Below, one piece after another: positions 1-8,168 of a DNA stretch of 22,453 bases. The first letter of the stretch is position 1; the number at the start of each line of letters is the position of its first letter. This stretch comes from ZC4RG20 sp035760685. Lineage in GTDB: Bacteria; Pseudomonadota; Gammaproteobacteria; Steroidobacterales; Rariloculaceae. Location: positions 1 through 22,453 of the forward strand of contig DASTSM010000311.1 of the NCBI GenBank assembly GCA_035760685.1. The letters are read 5' to 3'. The notes under the pieces were generated by a model. The model was given only the letters and a program-made list of their open reading frames with translations. It was not told the origin of the DNA and made no database searches. The position numbers and the translations under genes were made by a program.

Positions 1-61
1 CGCGAACATCCGTCATACCGATTCACGGGACCGCCGTGAATCGACGTGGCGGATGTTCGCG
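1..61. repeat. Large imperfect inverted repeat (hairpin)
   Basis: Arms 1-28 and 34-61 are reverse complements except for a few mismatches around positions 13-18. The outer 12 bases (CGCGAACATCCG) and the inner 10 bases (CGATTCACGG) pair perfectly around a 5-base loop. The element lies downstream of mgtE on the minus strand, so it could fold in mgtE read-through RNA. No T-tract is visible on either side inside the window, so I do not call it an intrinsic terminator. It may extend left beyond the window, or be a copy of a genome-wide palindromic repeat. Confidence 0.85.
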
Positions 62-103
62 GGACGGCGTGTCTCCGGAGCGCTCTTCGGCTCTTCGGCT
101 GGC

Positions 104-188
104 GGGCGGCAGCCGATCGCGGGCGGCAGCTCGCTGTGGGCGGCAGCCGGCTATGTGAGGCAGCCGGCTATGTGAGGCAGCCGGCTAT
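104..188. repeat. Tandem array of five 17-bp units reaching the mgtE stop codon
   Basis: Units start at 104, 121, 138, 155 and 172. The units at 155 and 172 are identical (GTGAGGCAGCCGGCTAT) and the unit at 138 differs only in its first four bases. The first two are degenerate but keep the GGCAGC core. Read in another register, GGCAGCCGGCTATGTGA occurs three times in a row at 142-192. The last unit contains the mgtE stop codon (185-187), so the array looks like repeated duplication of the mgtE 3' end. Apart from this array and the hairpin, I see no gene in 1-184. Confidence 0.9.
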
Positions 189-1543
189 GTGAGAATCAGC
201 GTGCCGAGCCCGAGGAACGACATGAGGCCGACGACGTCCGTGAACGTCGTCAGCACGACGCCGCCCGCGATGGCGGGATCGATGCCGAGGCGCTTCAGCG
301 TGAGCGGGACGCCGAAGCCCGAGATCGCGGCGGCCAGCAGGTTGATCGTGAGCGCCGCGCCGATCACGATGCCGATCTTCCACGTGTGGAACCACCACGT
401 CGTCACGGCCCCGACGACGACGGCCCAGCCGATGCCGTTCAGCACGGCGACGCCGAACTCCTTGCCGAGCAGCCACACCGCGTTCGCCCGCTCGATGTGG
501 CCGAGCGCGAGGCCGCGCGTGATGAGGATCAGCGTCTGCGTGCCCGCGATGCCGCCCATGCTCGGCACGATCGGCATCAGGATCGCGAGCATGACGACGC
601 GCGCGAGCGTGCCTTCGAAGAGGCCGGCCACCCATGAGGCGAGGAACGCGGTCGCGAGGTTGATGCCGAGCCAGATCGACCGCCGGCGGGCGCTCACGCG
701 GATCGGCGCGAACATGTCGTCGTCCTCGTCGAGGCCGGCCATGCTGAGGACCGAATGGCTCGCCTCCTCGCGAATCACGTCGACGACGTCGTCGATCGTG
801 ATGCGGCCGAGCAGCTTGCCCGCGTCATCGATGACGGCCGCGGACACCAAGTCGAAGTTCTCGAACAGCGTCGCGACCTGGGCGGCGGGCGTCGAGGCTT
901 TGATCGCCGGCGTGTCCACGTCCATGATCCGGCTCACGGGGCTCTCGGGGTCCGCCGTCAAGAGAGCCGTGAGGAACAGCGAGCCCAGGTAGTCGCCGTT
1001 CCGGCTCACGACGAAGACGGCGTCCGTGCCGGGCGGGATCTCGCGCCGCATCCTGAGATAGCGCAGCACGACCTCGACGGAAACGTCGCCCCGAACCGTG
1101 ACGACGTCGGGGTTCATGAGGCCGCCGGCGCTGTCCTCGTCGAAGGAGAGCACGGACTCGAGGCGCATGCGGTCGCTCGCATCGAGCGAGCGGAGCACCT
1201 CGCGGTTCACGGCCTCCGGCAGCTCGCCGATGAGATCCGCGAGATCGTCGAGATCGAGGCCCGCGGCCGCGGCGACGAGCTCCTCGGCGTCCATGCCGCT
1301 CATGAGCGTGTGGCGGACCTCCTCGTTGAGCTCGACGAGCACGTCGCCGTCGTCGCTCGGATCGACGAGCTCCCAGACGATCTCGCGCTGCGCGGGCGGG
1401 AGCGACTCGAGCAGATCCGCGATCTCGGCCGGATTCAGCGCCGCGATGAGCCGCGCGACCTGGCGCATCGTGCCCGTGTCGAGCGCTTGACGCAGGATCT
1501 GGAGCCGCGTCCGCGGTTGAGGCTCTTTCTCGACCGAGCTCAT
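185..1543 (-). CDS. mgtE: MgtE-family magnesium transporter
   Basis: A 452-residue protein with the full MgtE layout. A charged, Leu-rich N-terminal helical domain (about 1-135) is followed by a tandem CBS pair (about 140-260) and a C-terminal membrane domain with five hydrophobic segments (about 290-452). The membrane part carries the family signature GGIAGTQ with a following LxxRGLALG, and the conserved TTFTDVVG in the last segment. In characterised members the cytoplasmic N and CBS domains sense Mg2+ and gate a Mg2+ channel in the inner membrane. The start is ATG at 1543. It lies 116 nt downstream of rapZ on the same strand, as mgtE does near the rpoN-rapZ block in several proteobacteria, and may be co-transcribed with it. 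The 3' end runs into a tandem repeat array. No Mg2+ riboswitch was recognised upstream. Confidence 0.95.
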   Translation of the reverse strand: MSSVEKEPQPRTRLQILRQALDTGTMRQVARLIAALNPAEIADLLESLPPAQREIVWELVDPSDDGDVLVELNEEVRHTLMSGMDAEELVAAAAGLDLDDLADLIGELPEAVNREVLRSLDASDRMRLESVLSFDEDSAGGLMNPDVVTVRGDVSVEVVLRYLRMRREIPPGTDAVFVVSRNGDYLGSLFLTALLTADPESPVSRIMDVDTPAIKASTPAAQVATLFENFDLVSAAVIDDAGKLLGRITIDDVVDVIREEASHSVLSMAGLDEDDDMFAPIRVSARRRSIWLGINLATAFLASWVAGLFEGTLARVVMLAILMPIVPSMGGIAGTQTLILITRGLALGHIERANAVWLLGKEFGVAVLNGIGWAVVVGAVTTWWFHTWKIGIVIGAALTINLLAAAISGFGVPLTLKRLGIDPAIAGGVVLTTFTDVVGLMSFLGLGTLILT

Positions 1544-1585
1544 GGGGGCGAACGGATCCGTTCCGAGAGAGGGCGCGAGTGTAGC

Positions 1586-1615
1586 CCTCGGAATGCCGGA
1601 GGTCTAACTCCGAGG
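1586..1615 (-). other. Stem-loop between rapZ and mgtE
   Basis: A 7-bp inverted repeat (CCTCGGA at 1586-1592 and TCCGAGG at 1609-1615) encloses a 16-nt loop in the 116-nt gap between rapZ and mgtE. There is no following U-run in the minus-strand transcript, so it is not a convincing intrinsic terminator. It could attenuate or stabilise the rapZ transcript. Confidence 0.3.
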
Positions 1616-1659
1616 AGCGGCCGGAGGCGGCGGCGCTGACCGGATCGGGATATCGCCGC

Positions 1660-2532
1660 TCAGGGCAGCTCGTGGTGACGCGTTTGAATCGACTGGTGAT
1701 GGGCGCGCAGTCTCGTCGCGACTTTCTCCGCCACGTAGACGGAGCGGTGCTGGCCGCCCGTGCAGCCGATCGCGACGGTGAGGTACGAGCGCTGAAAGTC
1801 CTGATACCGCGGAATCCACGTCTCGAGGAAGCGCACGATGTCCTCGACCATCTCCTGCACGCGCGGCTCGGCGTCGAGAAAGGCGATGACGGCATCGTCG
1901 CGGCCCGAGAGCGGCCGCAGCTGCGTCTCCCAGTAGGGATTCGGCAGGCAGCGCACGTCGAAGACGAAATCGGCGTCGCCGGGGAGACCGTGCTTGTAGC
2001 CGAACGACTCGATGAGGATCGAGAGCGTGCTCGGTTTCTTGTCTCCGACGCGGCTGCGGATGAGCTCCCGTAGGTCGTAGGCCGTCGTGCTCGTCGTGTC
2101 GACGATGAGATCGGCCGCGTCGATGATCGGGCCGAGCAGCTCGCGCTCCTTCGCGATGGCCTCGCGCAGGCTCACGGCGCGGTCGGAGAGAGGGTGCTTG
2201 CGCCGCGTCTCGCTGAACCGCGAGAGCAGAACGTCGTCGTCGGCCTGGAGGAATACGATCTCGCACGCGATGCCGTCGGCGCGAAGCTTCTTCGCGAGCG
2301 TCGGAAGCTGCTCGATCTCGGACGGCCGATTCCTCGCGTCGAGACCGACGGCGACGTCGGTGATCGTGCTGTCCTTGGGATAGAGCACGTGGTCCACGAA
2401 CGAGCGCAAGAGCCCCACGGGGATGTTGTCGACGCAGTAGAAGCCGAGGTCCTCGAGCAGGTGCAGCGCGACGCTCTTGCCGGAGCCCGAAAGCCCGCTG
2501 ATGATCACGAGGCGCACGGCGCCCGCCCCCAT
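1660..2532 (-). CDS. rapZ: RapZ, RNase adapter / nucleotide-binding protein
   Basis: A 290-residue protein. The N-terminal P-loop domain has the Walker A motif GLSGSGKS at residues 13-20 and a Walker B-like VGLDARNR near 67. The C-terminal domain carries the family motif GCTGGQHRS near 250. In E. coli RapZ controls glucosamine-6-phosphate synthase by presenting a small RNA to RNase E. Outside the enterobacteria the role is less clear. I chose the ATG at 2532 because the open frame upstream of it is not RapZ-like and the P-loop then sits at the usual distance. The protein ends in RHHELP and lacks the Lys/Arg-rich extreme C-terminus that contributes to RNA binding in the E. coli protein. It follows hpf directly (92-nt gap); ptsN, which normally sits between them, is absent. 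Confidence 0.95.
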   Translation of the reverse strand: MGAGAVRLVIISGLSGSGKSVALHLLEDLGFYCVDNIPVGLLRSFVDHVLYPKDSTITDVAVGLDARNRPSEIEQLPTLAKKLRADGIACEIVFLQADDDVLLSRFSETRRKHPLSDRAVSLREAIAKERELLGPIIDAADLIVDTTSTTAYDLRELIRSRVGDKKPSTLSILIESFGYKHGLPGDADFVFDVRCLPNPYWETQLRPLSGRDDAVIAFLDAEPRVQEMVEDIVRFLETWIPRYQDFQRSYLTVAIGCTGGQHRSVYVAEKVATRLRAHHQSIQTRHHELP

Positions 2533-2613
2533 TCTCGGTCCGTGCCCGGGCAGCGCCCGGCACCGATCCCGACCCTCGTTCTCTGCATCGGAATTCTCGC
2601 TCGGCCCCCGGCG

Positions 2614-2629
2614 GCTGAGATCGCTCAGC
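2614..2629 (-). other. Short stem-loop over the hpf stop codon
   Basis: GCTGAG (2614-2619) and CTCAGC (2624-2629) form a 6-bp stem with a 4-base loop that includes the hpf stop codon at 2625-2627. No U-tract follows. It sits at the hpf-rapZ junction, where ptsN would be expected, and may mark an RNA end or processing point. The support is only the sequence symmetry. Confidence 0.3.
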
Positions 2630-2945
2630 GCGCGCGGTCTCTTTCGACCTCCCGGGCGTGATGGTCGGTCGCTTTCTCCTTGTGCTTTTTGATCTGGCGG
2701 TCGAGCTTGTCCGCCAGCGCGTCGATCGCCGCGTACATGTCTTCCTGAACGGAATCGGCGTGGATTGTAGCACCGGCCAGAGTGATGGTGGCTTCCGCCT
2801 TGTGCATGAGCTTCTCGATGCCGAGAACGCAATGCACGTCGGTCAACTGATCGAAGTGGCGCTCGAGGCGCGCGAGCTTTGTCTTCACGTATTCGCGGAG
2901 CGGCTCGGAAACGTCGACGTGATGTCCCGTCACGGTCAGCTGCAT
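2625..2945 (-). CDS. hpf: Ribosome hibernation promoting factor (short HPF)
   Basis: A 106-residue protein starting MQLTVTGHHVDVSE, with the typical HPF/YfiA sequence (EYVKTKLARLERHFDQ, then an ATI...ADSVQEDMYAAIDALADKLDRQIKKHKEK segment). The family binds the 30S decoding region and promotes 100S dimers of inactive ribosomes in stationary phase. The length shows the short form, without the C-terminal dimerisation domain of long HPF. The ATG at 2945 is preceded by an AAGGAG ribosome binding site 7 nt upstream, the best one in this operon. It lies 20 nt downstream of rpoN, the normal gammaproteobacterial arrangement, so it is probably co-transcribed with rpoN. Confidence 0.95.
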   Translation of the reverse strand: MQLTVTGHHVDVSEPLREYVKTKLARLERHFDQLTDVHCVLGIEKLMHKAEATITLAGATIHADSVQEDMYAAIDALADKLDRQIKKHKEKATDHHAREVERDRAR

Positions 2946-2965
2946 GAAAGCTCCTTTTTGCCGGC

Positions 2966-4408
2966 TCAGCCGGTCAGCTTGCTTCGCTTGCGGTCGCTGG
3001 ACGAGGGGATATTCAGAGCTTCGCGGTACTTGGCGATCGTGCGCCGCGCGACCTTGATGCCTTCCTCGGAGAGGAGCTTGGCGATCTGGTTGTCGCTGAG
3101 CGGCTTCTCGGGGTCCTCGCCCGAGACGAGCTTGCGTATCTTCGCGCGCACGGCCGTCGAGGACTGCTCGCCGTCGTCGCTCGCAAGGTGGCTCGAGAAG
3201 AAGTAGCGGAACTCGAAGACGCCGCGCGGCGTGTGCATGTACTTGCCGGTCGTCACGCGCGAGACCGTCGACTCGTGCATCTCGATCGCTTCGGCGACGT
3301 CGCGGAGCACCATCGGACGCATGTATTCCTCGCCTTTCTCGAGGAACTCGGTCTGGCGCTGCACGATCGTGAGCGCGACCTTGAGCAGCGTCTCGTTCCG
3401 GATCTCGAGGCTGCGGATGAGCCAGCGCGCCTCTTGGAGCTGCGTCCTCAGGACATCGTATTCGTCGCCTCGGCCGAGCGAGCTCGCGTAGACCTGATTG
3501 ACGCGGAGCTGGGGCGCGATCGAGCCGTTGAGCTCGACGACCCAGTTGCCGTCGCTGCGGCGCACGAAGACGTCCGGCACGACGTATTCCGCGGCAGGAG
3601 CGTAAACCGAGGCGCCGGGGCGCGGATGACAGGAGCGCACGAGCAAGAGCGCGTCGTCGAGCTCCTGCTCCGAGACTTTGAGCAGACGCTTGAGCGTGGT
3701 GAATTGGTGCTCGGCGACGAGCTCGAGATGCTCGGCCGCGATCGCGCGCGCGGTCGCGATCCCGGGCAGCTTCGGATCCATCTGATCGAGCTGGAGCAGC
3801 ACGCACTCGCTGACCGAGCGCGCGGCGATGCCGATGGGATCGAACTTCTGCACGCGGCGCAGGACGGCCTCGATCTCCTCGACCGACGCGATGACGTCGG
3901 GAGCGAGCGTCGCGCGGATGACCTCGAGGTCGTCGACGAGGTAGCCGTCGTCGTTGATCGCGTCGATGATGGCCTGCCCGATGGCCGTCGACCGCGGATC
4001 GAACTTCTCGAGCTCGAGCTGCCAGAGCAGGTGATCGCGCAGAGTCTCCTCCGAGCGATCGGCATATTCGAACGTCGTGCGCGGCTCGTTGCTGCGCGGC
4101 GCCTCGGATGGGCCCGTGCGCTGCACGTCCTCCCACTCGGGCTCCGTGACCGTCGCGGGGTCCGCAAAGTCGTCGTCGACGCCGTCGCTCGCATCGGCGG
4201 CCTCCGCTTCGTGCTCGACGGGCTCGGGCGACTCGCTGTCCGCGCTCGCGCTCTCGTCGATCTCGAGCATGACGTTCTGGTCGAGGGCCTCCTGTATTTG
4301 GCTCTGCAGCTCCATGACCGGAAGCTGCAGCAGCCGTATGGCTTGCTGCAGCTGCGGCGTCATCGTGAGCTGCTGGCTGAGTCTGAGTTGCAGGGACGGT
4401 TTCAGCAT
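2966..4408 (-). CDS. rpoN: RNA polymerase sigma-54 factor RpoN
   Basis: A 480-residue sigma-54. Region I is at the N-terminus (LQLRLSQQLTMTPQLQQAIRLLQL-type helix, residues 6-29) and interacts with enhancer-binding ATPases. An acidic region II follows (about 48-100), then the core-binding domain (about 110-300) and a helix-turn-helix region. The diagnostic RpoN box ARRTIAKYRE is at residues 454-463, which reads the -24 promoter element. The ATG at 4408 lies only 7 nt after the lptB stop codon and has no clear ribosome binding site, so translation is probably coupled to lptB. A 17-nt palindrome in the end of lptB sits just ahead of the start. The lptB-rpoN-hpf order is conserved in Gammaproteobacteria. 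Confidence 0.97.
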   Translation of the reverse strand: MLKPSLQLRLSQQLTMTPQLQQAIRLLQLPVMELQSQIQEALDQNVMLEIDESASADSESPEPVEHEAEAADASDGVDDDFADPATVTEPEWEDVQRTGPSEAPRSNEPRTTFEYADRSEETLRDHLLWQLELEKFDPRSTAIGQAIIDAINDDGYLVDDLEVIRATLAPDVIASVEEIEAVLRRVQKFDPIGIAARSVSECVLLQLDQMDPKLPGIATARAIAAEHLELVAEHQFTTLKRLLKVSEQELDDALLLVRSCHPRPGASVYAPAAEYVVPDVFVRRSDGNWVVELNGSIAPQLRVNQVYASSLGRGDEYDVLRTQLQEARWLIRSLEIRNETLLKVALTIVQRQTEFLEKGEEYMRPMVLRDVAEAIEMHESTVSRVTTGKYMHTPRGVFEFRYFFSSHLASDDGEQSSTAVRAKIRKLVSGEDPEKPLSDNQIAKLLSEEGIKVARRTIAKYREALNIPSSSDRKRSKLTG

Positions 4409-4415
4409 CGTTTCG

Positions 4416-5141
4416 CTAGAGGGAGAAGCCTTCTCCCAAGTAAATCTCTCGCACGCTCTGGTTGGCCAAAATCTCTCGCGGCGTCCCGGACGCCATGAGC
4501 TCTCCGTTGTTCAGGATATATGCGTAGCCGCAGATTCCAAGTGTCTCTCTCACATTGTGGTCCGTGATCAGAACTCCGATGCCGCGCTGGCTCAGATGCC
4601 TGATGATCCGTTGAATGTCGAGCACGGATATCGGATCGACGCCGGCGAACGGCTCGTCGAGGAGCACGAACTTGGGCTCCGCCGCGAGGGCGCGCGCGAT
4701 CTCGACCCTGCGCCGCTCGCCGCCCGAGAGACTCAAGCCGAGGCTGTCCCTCACGTGGCTGATGTGCAGCTCTTCCATGAGCTCCTCGAGCGCCGTTTGG
4801 CGAGCCGCCCGATCGAGGTCCTTTCTGACTTGCAGGATCGCACGGATATTGTCGGCGACCGTAAGCTTGCGGAAAACCGAGGCTTCCTGCGGCAGATAGC
4901 CGAGCCCGAGGCGCGCCCGGCGATGCACGGGCAGGCGCGTCACGTCTTGGCCGTTCAGCAGGATCTTGCCGCGATCGCAGCCCACGAGCCCGACGATCAT
5001 GTAGAACGCGGTCGTCTTCCCGGCGCCGTTCGGCCCGAGGAGCCCGACGACGTCGCCGCTCTCGATCCCGAGGGAGAGGTCGTTGACGACCTGGCGCGAG
5101 CGGTAGCGCTTAGCGATGCCGATCGCCTCGAGCTTGCTCAT
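4416..5141 (-). CDS. lptB: LPS export ABC transporter ATP-binding protein LptB
   Basis: A 241-residue ABC ATPase, the same length as E. coli LptB. Walker A is GPNGAGKT at residues 36-43, the ABC signature is LSGGERRR and Walker B is VLLDEPFAGVDP, followed by the switch His in LITDHNVRETL. With LptF/LptG (not in this window) it powers extraction of LPS from the inner membrane and its transfer along the LptC-LptA bridge. The ATG at 5141 overlaps the lptA stop codon by 4 nt (ATGA), indicating translational coupling, and a GGAG lies 8 nt upstream. rpoN follows after 7 nt. Confidence 0.97.
   Translation of the reverse strand: MSKLEAIGIAKRYRSRQVVNDLSLGIESGDVVGLLGPNGAGKTTAFYMIVGLVGCDRGKILLNGQDVTRLPVHRRARLGLGYLPQEASVFRKLTVADNIRAILQVRKDLDRAARQTALEELMEELHISHVRDSLGLSLSGGERRRVEIARALAAEPKFVLLDEPFAGVDPISVLDIQRIIRHLSQRGIGVLITDHNVRETLGICGYAYILNNGELMASGTPREILANQSVREIYLGEGFSL
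4421..4437. repeat. 17-nt palindrome at the lptB end, just ahead of rpoN
   Basis: GGGAGAAG (4421-4428) and CTTCTCCC (4430-4437) are perfect reverse complements around one base; as RNA this gives a 7-bp stem with a 3-nt loop. It encodes the last LptB codons and ends 12 nt from the rpoN start codon, so it could influence rpoN translation or mark a processing site. There is no direct evidence of function. Confidence 0.6.
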
Positions 5142-5785
5142 TTCGAGCGCTCCGCGTTTCCGGGGGCGGCCCGTTCGCTCGTCTCTCGGGATTGCTGCGG
5201 TTGTCCGGTCGTGATGCGGACTCCGTTCTCGCCGCAGTCCGTCGCCCCCGAGGAGAAGGTTTGGGCGTTCAGGTCGAAGATCAGGTCGCAGCTCCTGATC
5301 TCGTTCGCGCCCATCTTGAGCCAAGCGTCGCCCGTGAGGTTCAGCGTGCGCTTCGCGCCGTCGAAGAACAGGCGATTCGCGTGGCCTTCGACCTTCTCTC
5401 CGCGCGCCGACGCGCTTTCCTCGAACCGCGCCGGGTCTCCCCGCACCTCGATCGTGGCGAACTTGTTGTTCCTCACGGTGAGGACAGCCTCGTCGCTCGA
5501 AATCTGAGCCGTTGCGACGCTGATCCGCACGTCCCCGCGCAGCGTCCATGTGCTGCGCTTGAAATCGAGCGTGTCGGCGGTCGCGCTGTCGGCCGCGATG
5601 CTGACGTCGTTCTGGCTGAGCTTGAGACCGCGGAATTCGACGCGGCTCGTGCCGCCGTCGTAGGAAACGAAGCTCGCGGAGAGGTCCATTCCGGGGGGCG
5701 TCGCCACCTGCTGCGCCGCGATCGGCGCCGCGGCCGTCACGAAGAGCAAGGCCGCGAGCGCGCGTTCAGCGAGGCGCGTGTCCAT
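5138..5785 (-). CDS. lptA: LPS transport periplasmic protein LptA
   Basis: A 215-residue secreted protein. Residues 1-24 form a signal peptide (charged start, hydrophobic ALAALLFVTAAA, Ala-rich cleavage region). The mature part is an OstA/LptA beta-jellyroll with alternating beta repeats, seen in segments such as ISVATAQISSDEAVLTVRNNKFATIEV and RLFFDGAKRTLNLTGDAWL. Oligomers of this fold bridge the periplasm between LptC and LptD. I chose the ATG at 5785 because it opens directly into the signal peptide; the longer upstream frame overlaps lptC and is not credible. It overlaps the lptC end by 20 nt and the lptB start by 4 nt, making a tightly coupled lptC-lptA-lptB unit. It is somewhat longer than the E. 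coli protein, mostly through a polar C-terminal tail. Confidence 0.93.
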   Translation of the reverse strand: MDTRLAERALAALLFVTAAAPIAAQQVATPPGMDLSASFVSYDGGTSRVEFRGLKLSQNDVSIAADSATADTLDFKRSTWTLRGDVRISVATAQISSDEAVLTVRNNKFATIEVRGDPARFEESASARGEKVEGHANRLFFDGAKRTLNLTGDAWLKMGANEIRSCDLIFDLNAQTFSSGATDCGENGVRITTGQPQQSRETSERAAPGNAERSK

Positions 5786-6335
5786 GCACCTCGGACTCCA
5801 GCTCGAGCCGATCTTCGGCGAGGAACGCCTTGAGGCCCACCGCCTCGAGCACGCCGCCGTCGGCGGCGACGCGGACGGGGCCGGACGTGCTCGCGAGATG
5901 CTTCGCGGGCTCGAGCCGCAGCCGATCCGTCTCGACACGCGCCGGAACGCCCGGGGCGCCTGCGACCCGCTCGAGCCGGACATCGCCTTCGAGATCGAGG
6001 TACGTGCGGTCGCCGATCGGGGCTTCGCCGCGCGCTGCGGCGATCGTCCAGGGGACTTGCTCGCTCGGCTCGTACTCGAAATGCACGTCCTCGAGGACGA
6101 GACGCGATGCGTCGGGGCGTTCTTCTGCGAGTCCGGCCTTCAGCCGGTACGAGACCCTGCCTTCGTCACTCGTGCCGAGAAGCACGGCATCGCGGAGGTA
6201 ATAGCCGAGCGGATACGTCCGAGCCTGCCCGGCGCGCGACGACGGCGGCGGCGCCGGGCGGCCGAAGTACCACGCGGCGACCGCGGCGGCGGCGAGCATC
6301 AGCATCGCGGCGCCGTTGCGAAGGTTCTTGTACAC
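5766..6335 (-). CDS. lptC: LPS export system protein LptC
   Basis: A 189-residue protein with one N-terminal membrane anchor (about residues 8-24, ending AAWYFG) and a periplasmic beta-jellyroll domain typical of LptC (RDAVLLGTSDEGRVSYRLKAGLAEE, then repeated beta segments to the end). It links the LptBFG inner-membrane complex to periplasmic LptA. The start is GTG at 6335; an in-frame ATG ten codons later would cut into the anchor. It is the first gene of the minus-strand operon. kdsC and kdsD, which usually precede lptC, are not here; the next gene upstream is the divergent ibaG. Confidence 0.92.
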   Translation of the reverse strand: MYKNLRNGAAMLMLAAAAVAAWYFGRPAPPPSSRAGQARTYPLGYYLRDAVLLGTSDEGRVSYRLKAGLAEERPDASRLVLEDVHFEYEPSEQVPWTIAAARGEAPIGDRTYLDLEGDVRLERVAGAPGVPARVETDRLRLEPAKHLASTSGPVRVAADGGVLEAVGLKAFLAEDRLELESEVHGHAPR

Positions 6336-6375
6336 GTTCCTTTGGAATGCCTGTCACTGCAGAGCTCCAATCGGC

Positions 6376-6381
6376 ATTGTA
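6376..6381 (-). promoter_or_regulatory. Possible -10 element for the lptC operon
   Basis: The minus strand reads TACAAT here, about 40 nt before the lptC start and in the only intergenic region upstream of this operon (6336-6521). A convincing -35 box at 16-18 nt spacing is not visible, so this is a weak call. The same 186-nt region must also carry the ibaG-murA promoter, for which I saw no clear match. Confidence 0.35.
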
Positions 6382-6521
6382 ACCCCATTCCCAGGGGTCG
6401 AGCGTGGGCGTTCCCACCGATCGCAATGCGAGGAAAAATAGATCGCTAGCGGTCCTTCCTCGTCCCGCGTCTTGCTCTTGAGCTAGACTTGGGTCCCGGC
6501 GCTCGAGCAGGCATTGACAGC

Positions 6522-6776
6522 ATGGATCCCAAAGAAATCGAATCGCTCATCGCGAGGAATCTGCCGTCGGCCCGCGTCGAGGTGCACACGGACGGCTTGG
6601 GCCATTACGAGGCGCTCGTCGTGAGCAGCGAGTTCGCCGGCAAGCGAAGCATCGCCCGCCACCAGCTCGTCTACGGCGCGTTGGGCGGCAGAGTCGGCCG
6701 AGAGATCCATGCGCTCGCCCTGAAGACCTTCACGCCCGACGAATGGACGGCCGCCGGCGGCGGTCTCGAGCAATGA
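6522..6776 (+). CDS. ibaG: BolA-family protein IbaG
   Basis: An 84-residue BolA-like protein, the same length as E. coli IbaG (YrbA). The class II KH-like fold is recognisable: MDPKEIESLIARNLPSARVEV, then GLGHYEALVVSSEFAGKRSIARHQLVYGALG and a C-terminal IHALALKTFTPDEW with the conserved His. Family members bind iron-sulfur clusters together with monothiol glutaredoxins. The ATG at 6522 was preferred over upstream in-frame codons because it matches the family N-terminus. It lies 69 nt before murA on the same strand, the conserved ibaG-murA pairing. The mlaFEDCB genes that usually precede ibaG are absent. Confidence 0.93.
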   Translation: MDPKEIESLIARNLPSARVEVHTDGLGHYEALVVSSEFAGKRSIARHQLVYGALGGRVGREIHALALKTFTPDEWTAAGGGLEQ

Positions 6777-6845
6777 CGCCTTTCGTCTCCATCGGCGCTC
6801 GGGCCCGAATCCCGGTCCGCGTCTAGCTCGCGCCGGCCGCAGCGC

Positions 6846-8120
<1,275 letters not shown>

Positions 8121-8138
8121 AACGCGGCGTTCCCATTC

Positions 8139-8168
8139 TTTACTGCAGCCTGCTTTACTGCAGCCTGC
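8139..8168. repeat. Perfect tandem duplication of 15 bp across the degS stop codon
   Basis: TTTACTGCAGCCTGC occurs twice, back to back (8139-8153 and 8154-8168). The second copy contains the stop codon of the minus-strand protease (8155-8157); the first lies in the 34-nt gap to murA. The duplication therefore copied the last codons plus the stop of that gene. The unit contains the CTGCAG palindrome. Confidence 0.9.

Noticed and set aside
2966..2985. Short repeat CTGACCGG/CTGAGCCGG at the rpoN stop codon, like the other stop-codon duplications
   Set aside because: Only eight to nine bases with a mismatch, within what GC-rich sequence gives by chance; not counted with the three stronger cases.
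3188..4498. Plus-strand frame of 436 codons opposite rpoN
   Set aside because: Antisense to a complete sigma-54 gene; composition is that of a shadow frame.
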